Below, piece after piece: positions 52,636 through 63,095 of a stretch of DNA of 64,000 bases. Positions within the stretch are counted from its first letter, which is position 1, and each line of letters starts with the position of its first letter. The position numbers and the translations under genes are program-made. Origin of the DNA: JAJEEA01 sp965221305 (GTDB lineage: Bacteria > Acidobacteriota > Vicinamibacteria > Vicinamibacterales > UBA8438). The stretch lies in the NCBI GenBank assembly GCA_965221305.1, contig OZ244881.1, positions 2,852,001 through 2,916,000 on the forward strand, given 5' to 3'. The notes under the pieces were generated by a model. The model was given only the letters and a program-made list of their open reading frames with translations, was not told the DNA's origin and ran no database searches.

Positions 52636-55119
52636 ATGAACCGTCCGATCCACCGGGGAAGTCGTGGCGAGACCGTGGGCCGGGCGCGCAGCTTCCGCCC
52701 GGCCCGCCAACCGTCGCCGGCGGCTCCGCTCGGCGCCCGACGACCCCTCCGGCAGTCCGCCCTGAGCGCGCGGACGAAGGCGCCGGCGGCGTCCGCGCCG
52801 TTCTCACCGCGCAGACTTGCGATCTTCGCGTTCGCAGCCGCCCTCGCGACCGCCGGACCCGGCCGCGCCCAGGACCTGCCCGCTGGCATCAGCGCGTCGA
52901 AGCAGTTCCGGATGGAGCAGGTCGCGCACAACCACCTGTGGCTGAGCGGAGAGGTCGAGATAGAAGGCGCCGGGGGCGGGAGCTGGCGTTTCCACGCCGA
53001 CGACGCGAACCTCTACACGGACGAGTCGCTGCTCGTGGCCACCGGCAACGTGGTGTTCTCGGGCGAGAACGCCCGGCTCGCGGCCGACCGCGCGGAATTC
53101 AACTACGAGACCGGGACCGGCCTGTTCTTCAGCGCGACGGGATCGACCGAGCTAGTCGAGGACATCGAGCCCAGCATGTTCGGCACCCAGGAGCCGGAGA
53201 TGCGGTTCTGGGGGGCGTTGATCGAGAAGCTCGGCCCGCGCAACTACCGCCTCACCGACGGGGGCTTCACCTCCTGCATCCAGCCGACGCCGCGTTGGGA
53301 GGTGCGGACGAGCTCGACCCAGATCGACCTGGACCGGCACGCCCGGGTCCGCAACATGCTGCTGCTGGTGAAGGGCGTCCCGCTCTTCTATCTGCCCTAT
53401 CTGTACTACCCGGTCCAGGAAGAGGACCGCGCCACCGGCTTCCTGATGCCGACCTACGGCTCCTCGACGGTGCAGGGGCACTCGATCAGCAACGCGTTCT
53501 TCTGGGCCATCGACCGCAGCCACGACGCCACCGTGTTCCACGACTGGCTCACCACCACCGGCCAAGGCATGGGGGGCGAGTACCGCTACGTGCTGGGTCA
53601 GGGCTCGCGCGGCGAGGCCGAGACCTACCTGCTGAACGAGAACGAACAGCCCGACCCGTCCCGGGGTGGAGACGCGGTCCGGCCCGCCCGCCGCAGCTTC
53701 CGCATGCGCGGCGACCTCCAACACGCGATCACGGACTCGATCCAGGCGCGGGGCCAGGTCGACTACTTCTCGGACATCGAGGTGCAGCAGACCTATCAGC
53801 GGGACATCTTCCAGGCGACCAACAGCTCGCGCACGTTCGGGGGCAACGTGACCGGCTCGTGGAACGCGTACACGCTGAACGGCACCGCCGACTTCCGGGA
53901 GACCTTCTTCGGGCTGAACGACGCCTCGCTCCACGGGGCGGGGCCGCGCGTCTCCTTCAGCCAGTCGGAGCGGCAGCTCGGGACCCTGCCCGTCTACTAC
54001 GGCTTCAACAGCGAGTACGCCAACCTGCTCCAGCGGCAGAGCTTCGGCGACACGGTGACGGACTCGGGGCTGACCCGCTTCGACGTCAATCCGCTGGTCC
54101 GCGCACCGTTCACCCGCTGGCCGTTCCTGACCTTCAACACGTCGCTGGGGTACCGCCGAACCCACTGGCGGGAGAGCATCGACTTGGAGACGATGGAGCA
54201 GGTCGGCACGCCGATCTCTCGGTCGCTGATCGAGATGGCGGCCGAGATTACCGGCCCCGTGTTCGTCAAGATCTGGGACACCCCGAACACCGACTACTCC
54301 GAGCGGATGAAGCACGTCATCGAGCCGTGGCTCTCGGTGGAGCGGGCCACCGCCGTCGACAACTTCGAGCAGATCGTCCGGATCGACAGCACCGACTCGA
54401 TCGTCGGCGCCACCACGCGGCTCCGCTACGGCATCGACAACCGGCTGTACGCGAGGCGGGGGGAGAGCGGCGCGCAGGAGTTCCTGACGATCGGGGTCGA
54501 GCAGACCTACTACACCGACGCGCGGGCCTCGCAGTTCGACCCGCAGTTCCTGACCAGCTTCCAGCAGACGGTGTCCCGCACCCCGCGGCCGACGCCAAGC
54601 AACCTGTCGCCGCTCGCCTTGACGGTGCGCGCCGCCATCACCGAGGGCATCGACGGCTCGCTTCGGGCCGAGTACGACACCCACTTCATGGCCCTGCGGA
54701 CGATCCGGGCCGACGCCGACATCGGGTACGGCGGCTGGCTGCACCAGCGGACGGGCTGGAGCCAGCGCCGCTTCGTCGAGGGCCTGTCCGGATTCGACAA
54801 CCCCAACTACCTCGACCACACCCTCAACTCGTTCACCAACGTCCGGGCGCTCGACAACAAGTGGGGAGGCGTCTACCAGTTCAATTACGACGTGCATCTC
54901 GGGCGCATGGTGCAGCAGCGGATCCTCGCCTACTACAATGCGCAGTGCTGCGGGTTCAGCGTCGAGTACCAGACCTACAACCTGGGCAACCTCGGGTTCT
55001 TCCGCACCCTGCCCGCACAGGACAAGCGCCTCAACGTCTCGTTCACGCTGGCCGGACTCGGCACGTTCGCCAACCTGCTGGGCGCGTTCGGCCCCGGCAC
55101 CGGGGCCCGGCAGTACTAA
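52636..55119 (+). CDS. lptD: LPS-assembly protein LptD
   Basis: An outer-membrane protein of about 827 residues that inserts LPS. After a signal-like segment (RRLAIFAFAAALATAGPGRAQ) comes a jelly-roll OstA domain (WRFHADDANLYTDESLLVATGNVVFSGENARLAADRAEFNYETGTG) and a beta-barrel starting around LFYLPYLYYPVQEEDRATGFLMPTYGSS. ATG 52636 is the best start, but about 50 residues lie before the hydrophobic core, and part of them (PSPAAPLGARRPLRQSALS) is encoded by a REP-like repeat unit, so the N-terminus is uncertain. The final RQY codons and TAA are repeated downstream. Confidence 0.9.
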   Translation: MNRPIHRGSRGETVGRARSFRPARQPSPAAPLGARRPLRQSALSARTKAPAASAPFSPRRLAIFAFAAALATAGPGRAQDLPAGISASKQFRMEQVAHNHLWLSGEVEIEGAGGGSWRFHADDANLYTDESLLVATGNVVFSGENARLAADRAEFNYETGTGLFFSATGSTELVEDIEPSMFGTQEPEMRFWGALIEKLGPRNYRLTDGGFTSCIQPTPRWEVRTSSTQIDLDRHARVRNMLLLVKGVPLFYLPYLYYPVQEEDRATGFLMPTYGSSTVQGHSISNAFFWAIDRSHDATVFHDWLTTTGQGMGGEYRYVLGQGSRGEAETYLLNENEQPDPSRGGDAVRPARRSFRMRGDLQHAITDSIQARGQVDYFSDIEVQQTYQRDIFQATNSSRTFGGNVTGSWNAYTLNGTADFRETFFGLNDASLHGAGPRVSFSQSERQLGTLPVYYGFNSEYANLLQRQSFGDTVTDSGLTRFDVNPLVRAPFTRWPFLTFNTSLGYRRTHWRESIDLETMEQVGTPISRSLIEMAAEITGPVFVKIWDTPNTDYSERMKHVIEPWLSVERATAVDNFEQIVRIDSTDSIVGATTRLRYGIDNRLYARRGESGAQEFLTIGVEQTYYTDARASQFDPQFLTSFQQTVSRTPRPTPSNLSPLALTVRAAITEGIDGSLRAEYDTHFMALRTIRADADIGYGGWLHQRTGWSQRRFVEGLSGFDNPNYLDHTLNSFTNVRALDNKWGGVYQFNYDVHLGRMVQQRILAYYNAQCCGFSVEYQTYNLGNLGFFRTLPAQDKRLNVSFTLAGLGTFANLLGAFGPGTGARQY

Positions 55120-55222
55120 CGGGGCTGCCAGTACTAACGAGGCTGCGCCTCTGCCGGGGTCAGGGGCGTCGGGGCTGGCGGTGTGCTAACGAGGCTGCCA
55201 GTACTTACGAGGCTACGCCTCG
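55105..55222 (+). repeat. Short direct repeats spanning the lptD stop codon
   Basis: The gene end GGCAGTACTAACGGGGCT is followed by GCCAGTACTAACGAGGCT about 20 bp later and again, with one change, GCCAGTACTTACGAGGCT about 75 bp beyond. Each first repeat keeps the TAC-TAA. Confidence 0.85.
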
Positions 55223-55362
55223 GACCGACGAGGCCTGCAGGCCCGGGTAGTCGTCGGCTGTCAGGGTAATCGGCGGCTGGCACTGGTTGTGCGGCCAGCG
55301 AGAGAGAACGCAACCGAGACTCGACTCAATCGTCAGGATGCCGGCCGTTCAAGGCGTCTAGC
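55207..55362 (+). repeat. Dispersed ~150-bp element, second copy
   Basis: Matches 13326-13480 in the same orientation. It ends at GGCGTCTAGC, seven bases before the epimerase GTG, so it supplies that gene's upstream region. Confidence 0.8.
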
Positions 55363-55368
55363 TCTAGC

Positions 55369-56355
55369 GTGCCCGAGACCATCCTCGTCACCGGCGCGGC
55401 CGGCTTCGTCGGCAGCCATCTCCTCGCCCTGCTCGACCGCACCGAACCGCACGCCGAGCTGCTGGCCTGGCGGCGGCCCCGGCGAGGCCCCCCGGCCGGG
55501 GCGCCGCCGCCACGGCCGGTCCCTCCGAGGGCGGCGTGGCGCGAGGTCGATCTCCTGGACGCCGCGGCGGTGCGGCGCGCCATCGCGGCGCGGCCCCCGA
55601 CCCGGGTCTACCACTGCGCGGGCGTCGCGAACGCGAACGACTCGTGGTCCCACCGGCGGGCGACCCTGCAGACGAACGTCCTGGGCACGGAGCGCCTGCT
55701 GGCGGCGCTGCGCGGTCTCGCCGACGCCCCGCGGGTCCTCGTGCCGGGCTCGGCGCTGGTGTACCGACCCTCCCGCGCTGCCCTCGCCGAGACCGCGCCC
55801 CTGGGCCCGGTCAGCCCCTATGGCGCGAGCAAGCTCGAACAGGAGCGGCTGGCGCTCGCGGCGGTCCGAGACGAGGGGACCCCCGTCGTCGTCACGCGGT
55901 CGTTCACCCACATCGGACCGGGGCAGGCCGTCGTCTACGCCGCGTCGAGCTTCGCGGAGCAGATTGCCCGCATCGAGGCGGGGCGGGCCGAGCCGGTGCT
56001 GTCGGTCGGCAACCTCGAGGCGCGCCGCGACCTGACGGACGTGCGCGACACCGTGCAGGCCTACCGGATGCTGATGGCCGGCGGGAAGCCGGGCCGGCCG
56101 TACAACGTGTGCTCGGGCGCCGCCCACCGCATCGGCGATGTCCTCGACGCCCTGCTGACCCTGGCGAAGAAGCGGATCGCCGTCCGCCGGGACCCCGCCC
56201 GCGCCCGGCCCGGCGACCACCCGGTGCTCCTCGGCGACCGGTCGCGCATCACCGGAGAGCTGGGCTGGGAGCCCCGGCGGCCGCTGGCGGAGACCCTGTC
56301 CGACCTCCTCGGCTACTGGCGGGGGGTCGTAGCGGAACCGCCCCCGGCGCCATGA
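55369..56355 (+). CDS. NAD(P)-dependent sugar-nucleotide epimerase/reductase
   Basis: A 328-residue extended short-chain dehydrogenase. GAAGFVG (9-15) binds NAD(P), and S128, Y151 and K155 (SPYGASK) form the catalytic set. The closest resemblance is to GDP-4-keto-6-deoxy-mannose reductases and GDP-mannose 4,6-dehydratase relatives (VYHCAGVANANDSW; RDLTDVRDTVQAY; NVCSG). This suggests a role in LPS or exopolysaccharide sugars, but the exact substrate is not determined. The start is GTG at 55369. Confidence 0.8.
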   Translation: MPETILVTGAAGFVGSHLLALLDRTEPHAELLAWRRPRRGPPAGAPPPRPVPPRAAWREVDLLDAAAVRRAIAARPPTRVYHCAGVANANDSWSHRRATLQTNVLGTERLLAALRGLADAPRVLVPGSALVYRPSRAALAETAPLGPVSPYGASKLEQERLALAAVRDEGTPVVVTRSFTHIGPGQAVVYAASSFAEQIARIEAGRAEPVLSVGNLEARRDLTDVRDTVQAYRMLMAGGKPGRPYNVCSGAAHRIGDVLDALLTLAKKRIAVRRDPARARPGDHPVLLGDRSRITGELGWEPRRPLAETLSDLLGYWRGVVAEPPPAP

Positions 56356-56600
56356 GCCCGCGGCGGAAGCCCGACACGGCACGGTGTGGGCGGGGCAGTC
56401 CGAGCCGAGGGCGACGCTTGCCGGGCCCGGGGCGGTTCACGGCCGTTCGCGAAGGCGACGCTTGCCGAGCTCGGAGCGGGACCGGCCGAGCCGAAGGCGA
56501 CGCTTGCCGGCTCGGGGGCGGCTCGCGGCGTGCCGCGGGGATTCTCGCCGCGGGGCGCCCGGCCCTTGACCCGCCGGCGGCATCCGTGCATGATGGCCCG
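56356..56600. repeat. Spacer with three GGCGACGCTTGCCG-type palindromic repeats
   Basis: GGCGACGCTTGCCG occurs at 56410, 56454 and 56496 with CCGAGC/GCTCGG-type arms (periods 44 and 42). The third copy is CCGAGCCGAAGGCGACGC followed by TTGCCGGCTCGG, a hairpin. No gene is supported. Confidence 0.75.
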
Positions 56601-57668
56601 GTGGGCGAACAAAACACAAAAATACGTTCAAGTGACGGACTGCCGGCCCTGTTCGACCTGTCGCCCCCACGTCCGACGACGCGGCAGGTCGCGGACCTCG
56701 TCCGGGAGAGCCGCGCCGGCGATCCCTCCCGGCCCGCCGCCCTGCCCGGCGCGATGCGGCGGGCCGACGACGCGCGCTACCAGGAGGTGACCTGCCGTTC
56801 GGCCCTGAACCGAGTGCGGGGCATGCCCTTCGGCTGGACCCTGAACCCGTACCGCGGCTGCACCCACGGCTGCCACTACTGCTTCGCGCGCCGGTACCAG
56901 TTCCAGCTCGAGCTCGGCGAGGGCGACGAGTTCTCTTCGGTCATCCTCGTCAAGGTGAACTTCGCCGAGGTGCTGCGGCAAGAGCTCGCGGGCCCGCGGC
57001 GGCCCCGCGAGCCGATCGGGTTCGGCACCGCCACCGACCCGTATCAGCCCATCGAGGGCCGCTACCAGCTCAGCCGGCGCGTGCTCGAGGCCCTCGTCGA
57101 GCGCCCGTCCCCGGTCGGCCTGATCACGAAGGGACCGATGGTCGTGCGCGACGTCGACCTGCTGCGGGACCTCTCGGACCGGACGGACTGCACGGTGCAC
57201 GTGAGCGTGCCGACGGTCGACGAGGACGCGTGGGCGTCCCTCGAGCCAGGCGCCGCCCACCCCCTGCAGCGGCTCCGGGCGGTGCGGGCCCTGGCCGACG
57301 CGGGCATCGAGGCGGGGGTGCTGGTGGCGCCCATCGTCCCGGGGCTGACCTCGCACCCCGCGAAGATCGAGCGGACCGTCAAGGCCATCGCCGACCACGG
57401 GGCCCGGTTCTGCGGCGCCGTCGTCCTCCACCTCGAAGGGGGGACCCGCGAGCACTTCCTCCGGTTCCTCGAACGCGAGTTCCCGGAGCTCGCGCCCCGC
57501 GTCGATCGGCTCTATGCGGGCAAGTACGCCCCGCGACGCTACCGAGACCAGGTGCACGCGGTGCTGGAGCTGATGCGGCGGCGGCACCGCCTGCCGCCCC
57601 GCGGGATCCGGGCCGGGGCGGAGCCCCCGCCCACGCCCCCGGCGCCCCGGCAGCCCGCACTGCTCTGA
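56601..57668 (+). CDS. Radical SAM protein (Rv2578c-like)
   Basis: A 355-residue radical SAM enzyme. C87-x3-C91-x2-C94 in RGCTHGCHYCFARRYQ binds the 4Fe-4S cluster; the downstream VKVNFAEVLRQEL, GTATDPYQPIEGRYQLSR and LITKGPMVVRD blocks match the Rv2578c/SplB-related group of uncharacterised enzymes. The start GTG at 56601 is inferred from the end of recognisable similarity. Its substrate is unknown. Confidence 0.82.
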   Translation: MGEQNTKIRSSDGLPALFDLSPPRPTTRQVADLVRESRAGDPSRPAALPGAMRRADDARYQEVTCRSALNRVRGMPFGWTLNPYRGCTHGCHYCFARRYQFQLELGEGDEFSSVILVKVNFAEVLRQELAGPRRPREPIGFGTATDPYQPIEGRYQLSRRVLEALVERPSPVGLITKGPMVVRDVDLLRDLSDRTDCTVHVSVPTVDEDAWASLEPGAAHPLQRLRAVRALADAGIEAGVLVAPIVPGLTSHPAKIERTVKAIADHGARFCGAVVLHLEGGTREHFLRFLEREFPELAPRVDRLYAGKYAPRRYRDQVHAVLELMRRRHRLPPRGIRAGAEPPPTPPAPRQPALL

Positions 57669-57852
57669 GTCGGGGTTGGCGGCCGAACCGTGCCGCCGAC
57701 CGTTCTCTGCCGTCTGCCGCGCTTCGCGCGTGGCGAGGCGGTTCCCGCCCACCGTCCCTACGGGGCCGGCGGCGGGTCCGTGCCGCCGACCATTCTCTGC
57801 TGTCTTCCGTGCCTCGCGCGTGGCAGGGCGATTACCGCCACCGTCCCTACCG
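57669..57852 (-). repeat. Two-copy repeat (~89 bp) spanning the M48 protease stop
   Basis: CCGTCCCTAC, which contains the reverse-complemented TAG stop, occurs at 57752 and 57841. Around it GTGCCGCCGACC[G/A]TTCTCTGC and GCGCGTGGC[G/A]... recur, so whole units 57676-57763 and 57764-57852 are homologous. Confidence 0.88.
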
Positions 57853-58686
57853 CGGCGCGAGCAGGCGCTCGACCCGCTGCGCGGTGGGGGGGTGAGTGCT
57901 GAACAGCGCCATCACTCCGGCGCGGGAGAACGGCTTGACGATGAACATGTGGGCGGTGGCGGGACTGGCGTCGAGCGGCATCCGCTGCGAGCCCGCGTCG
58001 ATCTTGCGCAGGGCCCGGACGAGTCCGTGCGGGCTGCCCACGATGCGGGCGGCGCCGCGGTCGGCCGCGAACTCGCGCGAGCGGGAGATCGCCGACTGGA
58101 TGAGGATCGCGGCGATCGGGGCGAGGATGATGGTGGCGAGCAGGGCCAGGGGGTTGCTGCCCTCCCCGTCGTCGCGGCTCCCGAAGCCCCCGAAGATGGC
58201 CGCGAACTGGGCCATGCGGGCAACCATCATGACGGTGGCGGCGATGGTCGCGGCGACCGAGCCGATGAGGATGTCGCGGTGCTGCACGTGAGCGAGCTCG
58301 TGCGCGATCACCCCTTCGAGCTCCTCCCGGTCGAGCATGCGCAGCAGGCCGCGGGTCGCCGCCACCGCCGCGTGCGTCGGGCTCCGCCCCGTCGCGAACG
58401 CGTTCGGCGAGTCGTCGGGAATGACGTAGACCTTCGGGGTCGGCAGCCCCGCCCGGCTCGCGAGGTGCGCGGTCATCTCGTGCAGCGGATGCTCGGGGCC
58501 CACCTGCTCGGCCCGGTACATGCGCAGCACGATGCGGTCGGAGAACCAGTACGAGCCGAAGTTCATGGCGACCGCGATGACGAACGCGAACATCAGGCCG
58601 CCCGACCCGCCGAGCAGCTCGCCGATCACGAGCAGGAGCCCGCTCAGCAGACCGAGCAGCGCGACCGTCTTCACCGAGTTGCCCAT
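57847..58686 (-). CDS. htpX: M48 family membrane metalloprotease HtpX
   Basis: A 279-residue membrane zinc protease of the stress response. Two N-terminal helices, HEXXH at H129-E130-LA-H133 (HELAHVQHRD), two further helices, and SREFAADRGA with the third zinc ligand. ATG at 58686 is preceded by GGGGAGG. It degrades misfolded inner-membrane proteins in the studied relatives. The stop region is duplicated downstream. Confidence 0.95.
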   Translation of the reverse strand: MGNSVKTVALLGLLSGLLLVIGELLGGSGGLMFAFVIAVAMNFGSYWFSDRIVLRMYRAEQVGPEHPLHEMTAHLASRAGLPTPKVYVIPDDSPNAFATGRSPTHAAVAATRGLLRMLDREELEGVIAHELAHVQHRDILIGSVAATIAATVMMVARMAQFAAIFGGFGSRDDGEGSNPLALLATIILAPIAAILIQSAISRSREFAADRGAARIVGSPHGLVRALRKIDAGSQRMPLDASPATAHMFIVKPFSRAGVMALFSTHPPTAQRVERLLAPR

Positions 58687-58821
58687 GGGTGCAGCCTCCC
58701 CTCCGTCTTCTGTCTTCCTGTCCCGTTCCTCGTCACGACCGGAGGCCCGTCGGACCTGCCGGCCATCAGCCGCCGGGGGCATCGACCACCGCGGACCGAC
58801 GTCCGCGCGGCGCGGGGCGGC

Positions 58822-60000
58822 TCAGGCCGTCCGCCCCCCCAGGACGTCGACGACCAGCGCCGCCACCAGCGCCGCCCGCCACGGCAGCGAGTCGACCTCG
58901 ATGTGCTCGTGCAACGCATGCGGCCCCGAGCCCACCGCCCCCAACCCGTCGAGGGTGGGTGTGCCGACGGCAGCGGTGAAATTGCCGTCCGATCCCCCGC
59001 CGGTGGCGCCCTCGGGCAGATCGTGGCCCAGCCTGCCGGCGATGTCCCGCGCTCTCTCGTAGAGACGCGCCACCGCCGCGGTTCGTTCCAGGGGCGGGCG
59101 GTCGAACCCGCCGGTCACCTCGATGCGGGTCCCGGGGACGCTCGAGGTCCGGTTCCGGACGAGCTCGATCACGCGGTTCATGTCCGCCGCCGACGCCACC
59201 CGCGTGTCGACGACCGCGTGGGCCTCCTCGGCCACGACGTTGGGCAGGGTGCCCCCGGTCATCCTCCCGACGTTCAGCGAGACGTCGGGCCCCAGATCAC
59301 GCACCCGCTGCAGGTCGACGACCTGCGCCGCCAGCTCGTGCACCGCGCTCGCGCCCTTGTCGGGCTCGACCCCGGCGTGGGCGGCGACGCCGTGGACGGC
59401 GATGTGGAACTCGCCGCATCCCTTGCGGGCCGTCTTCACCCCGCCGCCGGCCAGCGCCGGCTCGAGCACGAGGGCGGCCCGACTCCTGCGCGCCTCCTCC
59501 TCGACGAGCGCGCGCGACGTGCGGCTGCGGCGCTCCTCGTCGGACGTCCACAGCATGACGATGCGCCCCGAGGCCGGCGACGCCTCGAGCACGGCGCGGG
59601 CGGCGAGCAGGCCCAGCGCGATGCCCGCCTTCATATCGAAGACCCCGGGCCCGAACAGGCGGCCGTCCCTGAACTCCAGCGGCATGCGCGCGAGTTGCCC
59701 CACCGGCCACACGGTGTCGAAATGGCCGAGCAGGAGCACTTGGTCGTCGCCGCTCCCGAACTCGGCCCGGAGGTGATCGCCAGCCCGCGCCTGGGGCAGC
59801 CGGGCGACGCCTCCCCCGATCGCCTCGATGCGCTCCTGCAGGTCGCGGCCGCAACGGTCGACGGCCGTCTTGTCGTCGGTGGGCGACTCCAGGCGCGCGA
59901 GAGCGAGGGTGGTCTCGACGACCCATTCGCGTCGGGATTCGCAGTAGGCGAGCAGCGCCCGCTCGACCGCGCCACTCGACGTGTCCAGTCCGGTGTCCAT
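58822..60000 (-). CDS. M20 family metallopeptidase (carboxypeptidase G2-like)
   Basis: A 392-residue di-zinc peptidase. HFDTVWP with the first metal ligands, GVFDMKAG, SDEERRS with the catalytic Glu, and the lid-domain dimerisation sequence GCGEFHIAVHGVAAHAGVEP resemble glutamate carboxypeptidase (CPG2). The C-terminal GGGSDGNF and GPHALHEHIEV complete the site. No signal peptide is evident, so it is probably cytoplasmic. Substrate not determinable. Confidence 0.88.
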   Translation of the reverse strand: MDTGLDTSSGAVERALLAYCESRREWVVETTLALARLESPTDDKTAVDRCGRDLQERIEAIGGGVARLPQARAGDHLRAEFGSGDDQVLLLGHFDTVWPVGQLARMPLEFRDGRLFGPGVFDMKAGIALGLLAARAVLEASPASGRIVMLWTSDEERRSRTSRALVEEEARRSRAALVLEPALAGGGVKTARKGCGEFHIAVHGVAAHAGVEPDKGASAVHELAAQVVDLQRVRDLGPDVSLNVGRMTGGTLPNVVAEEAHAVVDTRVASAADMNRVIELVRNRTSSVPGTRIEVTGGFDRPPLERTAAVARLYERARDIAGRLGHDLPEGATGGGSDGNFTAAVGTPTLDGLGAVGSGPHALHEHIEVDSLPWRAALVAALVVDVLGGRTA

Positions 60001-60404
60001 CGTATTCCAGCGTACTCGATCCTGACCCGGGGAGCGTCGCCGGCGGCTCCGCTCACCGCCGCTCGCCGCCCGACCGACCTACCGGGAGTCCGCACCGTTC
60101 CACGGCGGGGCTCCTAGCCCGCCCATCGGCGCCTTCGGCTCCGCTGGGCGCCCAACCAACCCTGCAGGAGTCCGCACCGTTCCACGGCGCGGGCTCCTGG
60201 CGGGGTCGGGCCGCGGCCGGTGACGCGGTCAGCCAGATCCTGGGGGTTCCTCACTCGCGGGCGAGCGGCGGTGGCGGGGGTCCCCAGGCCGAGCGTTCCG
60301 GACCTACCTGGGGCGCGCCCGGCCCGCGGCGGCAACCGCGGCTGCGACCGCGGCCGAGCCGCTGTCGGGTTGCGCGGTCGCCGTCCCCGCCGCATAATGT
60401 CGAC
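60001..60404. repeat. Divergent spacer with two REP-like units
   Basis: CGCACCGTTCCACGGCG occurs at 60091 and 60173 (82-bp period) with the GGCTCCGCTGGGCGCCCAAC block, belonging to the same family as 48150-48498. The right half (60210-60404) has no recognisable element; GCCGCATAATGTCGAC at 60389-60404 is the only AT-rich spot before the next start. Confidence 0.85.
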
Positions 60405-60980
60405 ATGCGCTTCCGCACCCTCGTCGGAGGCTGTCTCCTGTCTCTGCTGGCGGCATCGCCGCCGCTCGACGCATCGCTCGCCGGAGAGCCGCAGCGCCGG
60501 CCGGTTCCCCGCCCGTTCCCCCGGCCCGGCCAAGCCGAGCCGGCCCGCGACGAGGCCCGACCTCGCGCCGAGGATCCGGCCCCGGTGCAGGCGGCGGGCG
60601 CGCCGGCGGCCGCCGCCCCCACCGAGGCGGCACTGGGGTTCCCGATCTACCCGGCCGCCCAGTTCATCACCTCTTACGACGCCGGACGCCGACAGCGCTA
60701 CTACCTCTTCGGTACGAACTCCGACTTCGAAGCGATGGTGCGCTACTACCGCAACGTCCTCCGAGAACGCGGGAACCGCGTGTTCGACGAGCCCCCGACC
60801 CACATCTTCGAGGTCGGACGCTTCCGCGAGCGGGAGATGGCCTTTCCCCCGAGCGTGACCGTCAAGGACTATGCGTGGAACGGATCCGAGGGGTACCTGA
60901 ATCCCGCCGGCGGGGAAGAGCCCGCCCGGTTCAGGACGATCATTCAAATCGTCCCGTCCCCCCCGCAATCGGAGCGCTGA
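60405..60980 (+). CDS. Secreted hypothetical protein
   Basis: A 191-residue protein with a signal peptide (TLVGGCLLSLLAASPPLDASLA), a Pro/Ala/Arg-rich linker to about residue 75, and a globular C-terminal domain beginning LGFPIYPAAQFITSYDAG with YYLFGTNSDFEAMVRYYRNVLRERG and IQIVPSPP at the end. I do not recognise a named domain; the YPxAxF...F..MVxYYR pattern recalls small secreted proteins of Acidobacteria. The last codons and TGA are duplicated 77 bp downstream. Confidence 0.6.
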   Translation: MRFRTLVGGCLLSLLAASPPLDASLAGEPQRRPVPRPFPRPGQAEPARDEARPRAEDPAPVQAAGAPAAAAPTEAALGFPIYPAAQFITSYDAGRRQRYYLFGTNSDFEAMVRYYRNVLRERGNRVFDEPPTHIFEVGRFREREMAFPPSVTVKDYAWNGSEGYLNPAGGEEPARFRTIIQIVPSPPQSER

Positions 60981-61085
60981 GAGCCCCGCGCCGCCGGGTG
61001 TCGCGGCGGCGGACGCCCGCCAGTGAGGGTCGCGCCTCCCCGCAATCGGAGCGCTGAGAGCCCCGCGCCACCGGGTGTCGCGGCT
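60961..61085 (+). repeat. Two-copy repeat (77 bp) spanning the hypothetical gene's stop
   Basis: CCCCGCAATCGGAGCGCTGA and the next 27 bases recur at 61038 with one substitution in 47. The copy keeps the TGA. Confidence 0.95.
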
Positions 61086-61229
61086 TCGACACCGCCAACG
61101 CGGCGACAAGACGACCGGGCGCCGGCGTTTTCGCACCCGCGAAACGCCCAACGCCACCGAAGCGGATCGAGTGCCGGCGTTTCGAACCAGCGAAGCTCCC
61201 GGCGCACCTGAAGGCCGCGCCGGCGCGCA

Positions 61230-62942
<1,713 letters not shown>

Positions 62943-62948
62943 GGGCCG

Positions 62949-62954
62949 ACTATA
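62949..62954 (-). promoter_or_regulatory. -10-like TATAGT six bases before thiC
   Basis: On the minus strand TATAGT ends 6 nt before the thiC ATG, implying a leaderless transcript if used. This would leave no room for a leader riboswitch. Confidence 0.4.
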
Positions 62955-63013
62955 GCACGCGAAACCGCCCGCCGGAGCACGCCCGGGAACCGGAAACCGC
63001 GCGCCCGCCGTAG

Positions 63014-63019
63014 TACAAT
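63014..63019 (+). promoter_or_regulatory. -10-like TACAAT upstream of glyA
   Basis: TACAAT lies about 77 bp before the glyA ATG in the divergent thiC-glyA spacer. No clear -35. Confidence 0.4.
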
Positions 63020-63095
63020 TCGGAGTCGCCGCGCCGCCTGATTCACCTCGCCGCGCCGGAATTCGCGCCGGCCGGGCTCGGCGCCGAAGGACCGC

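Noticed and set aside
62943..63095. TPP riboswitch upstream of thiC
   Set aside because: The spacer to glyA is only 153 bp, lacks the CTGAGA and ACCTGA core motifs, and a -10-like site sits 6 nt from the start.
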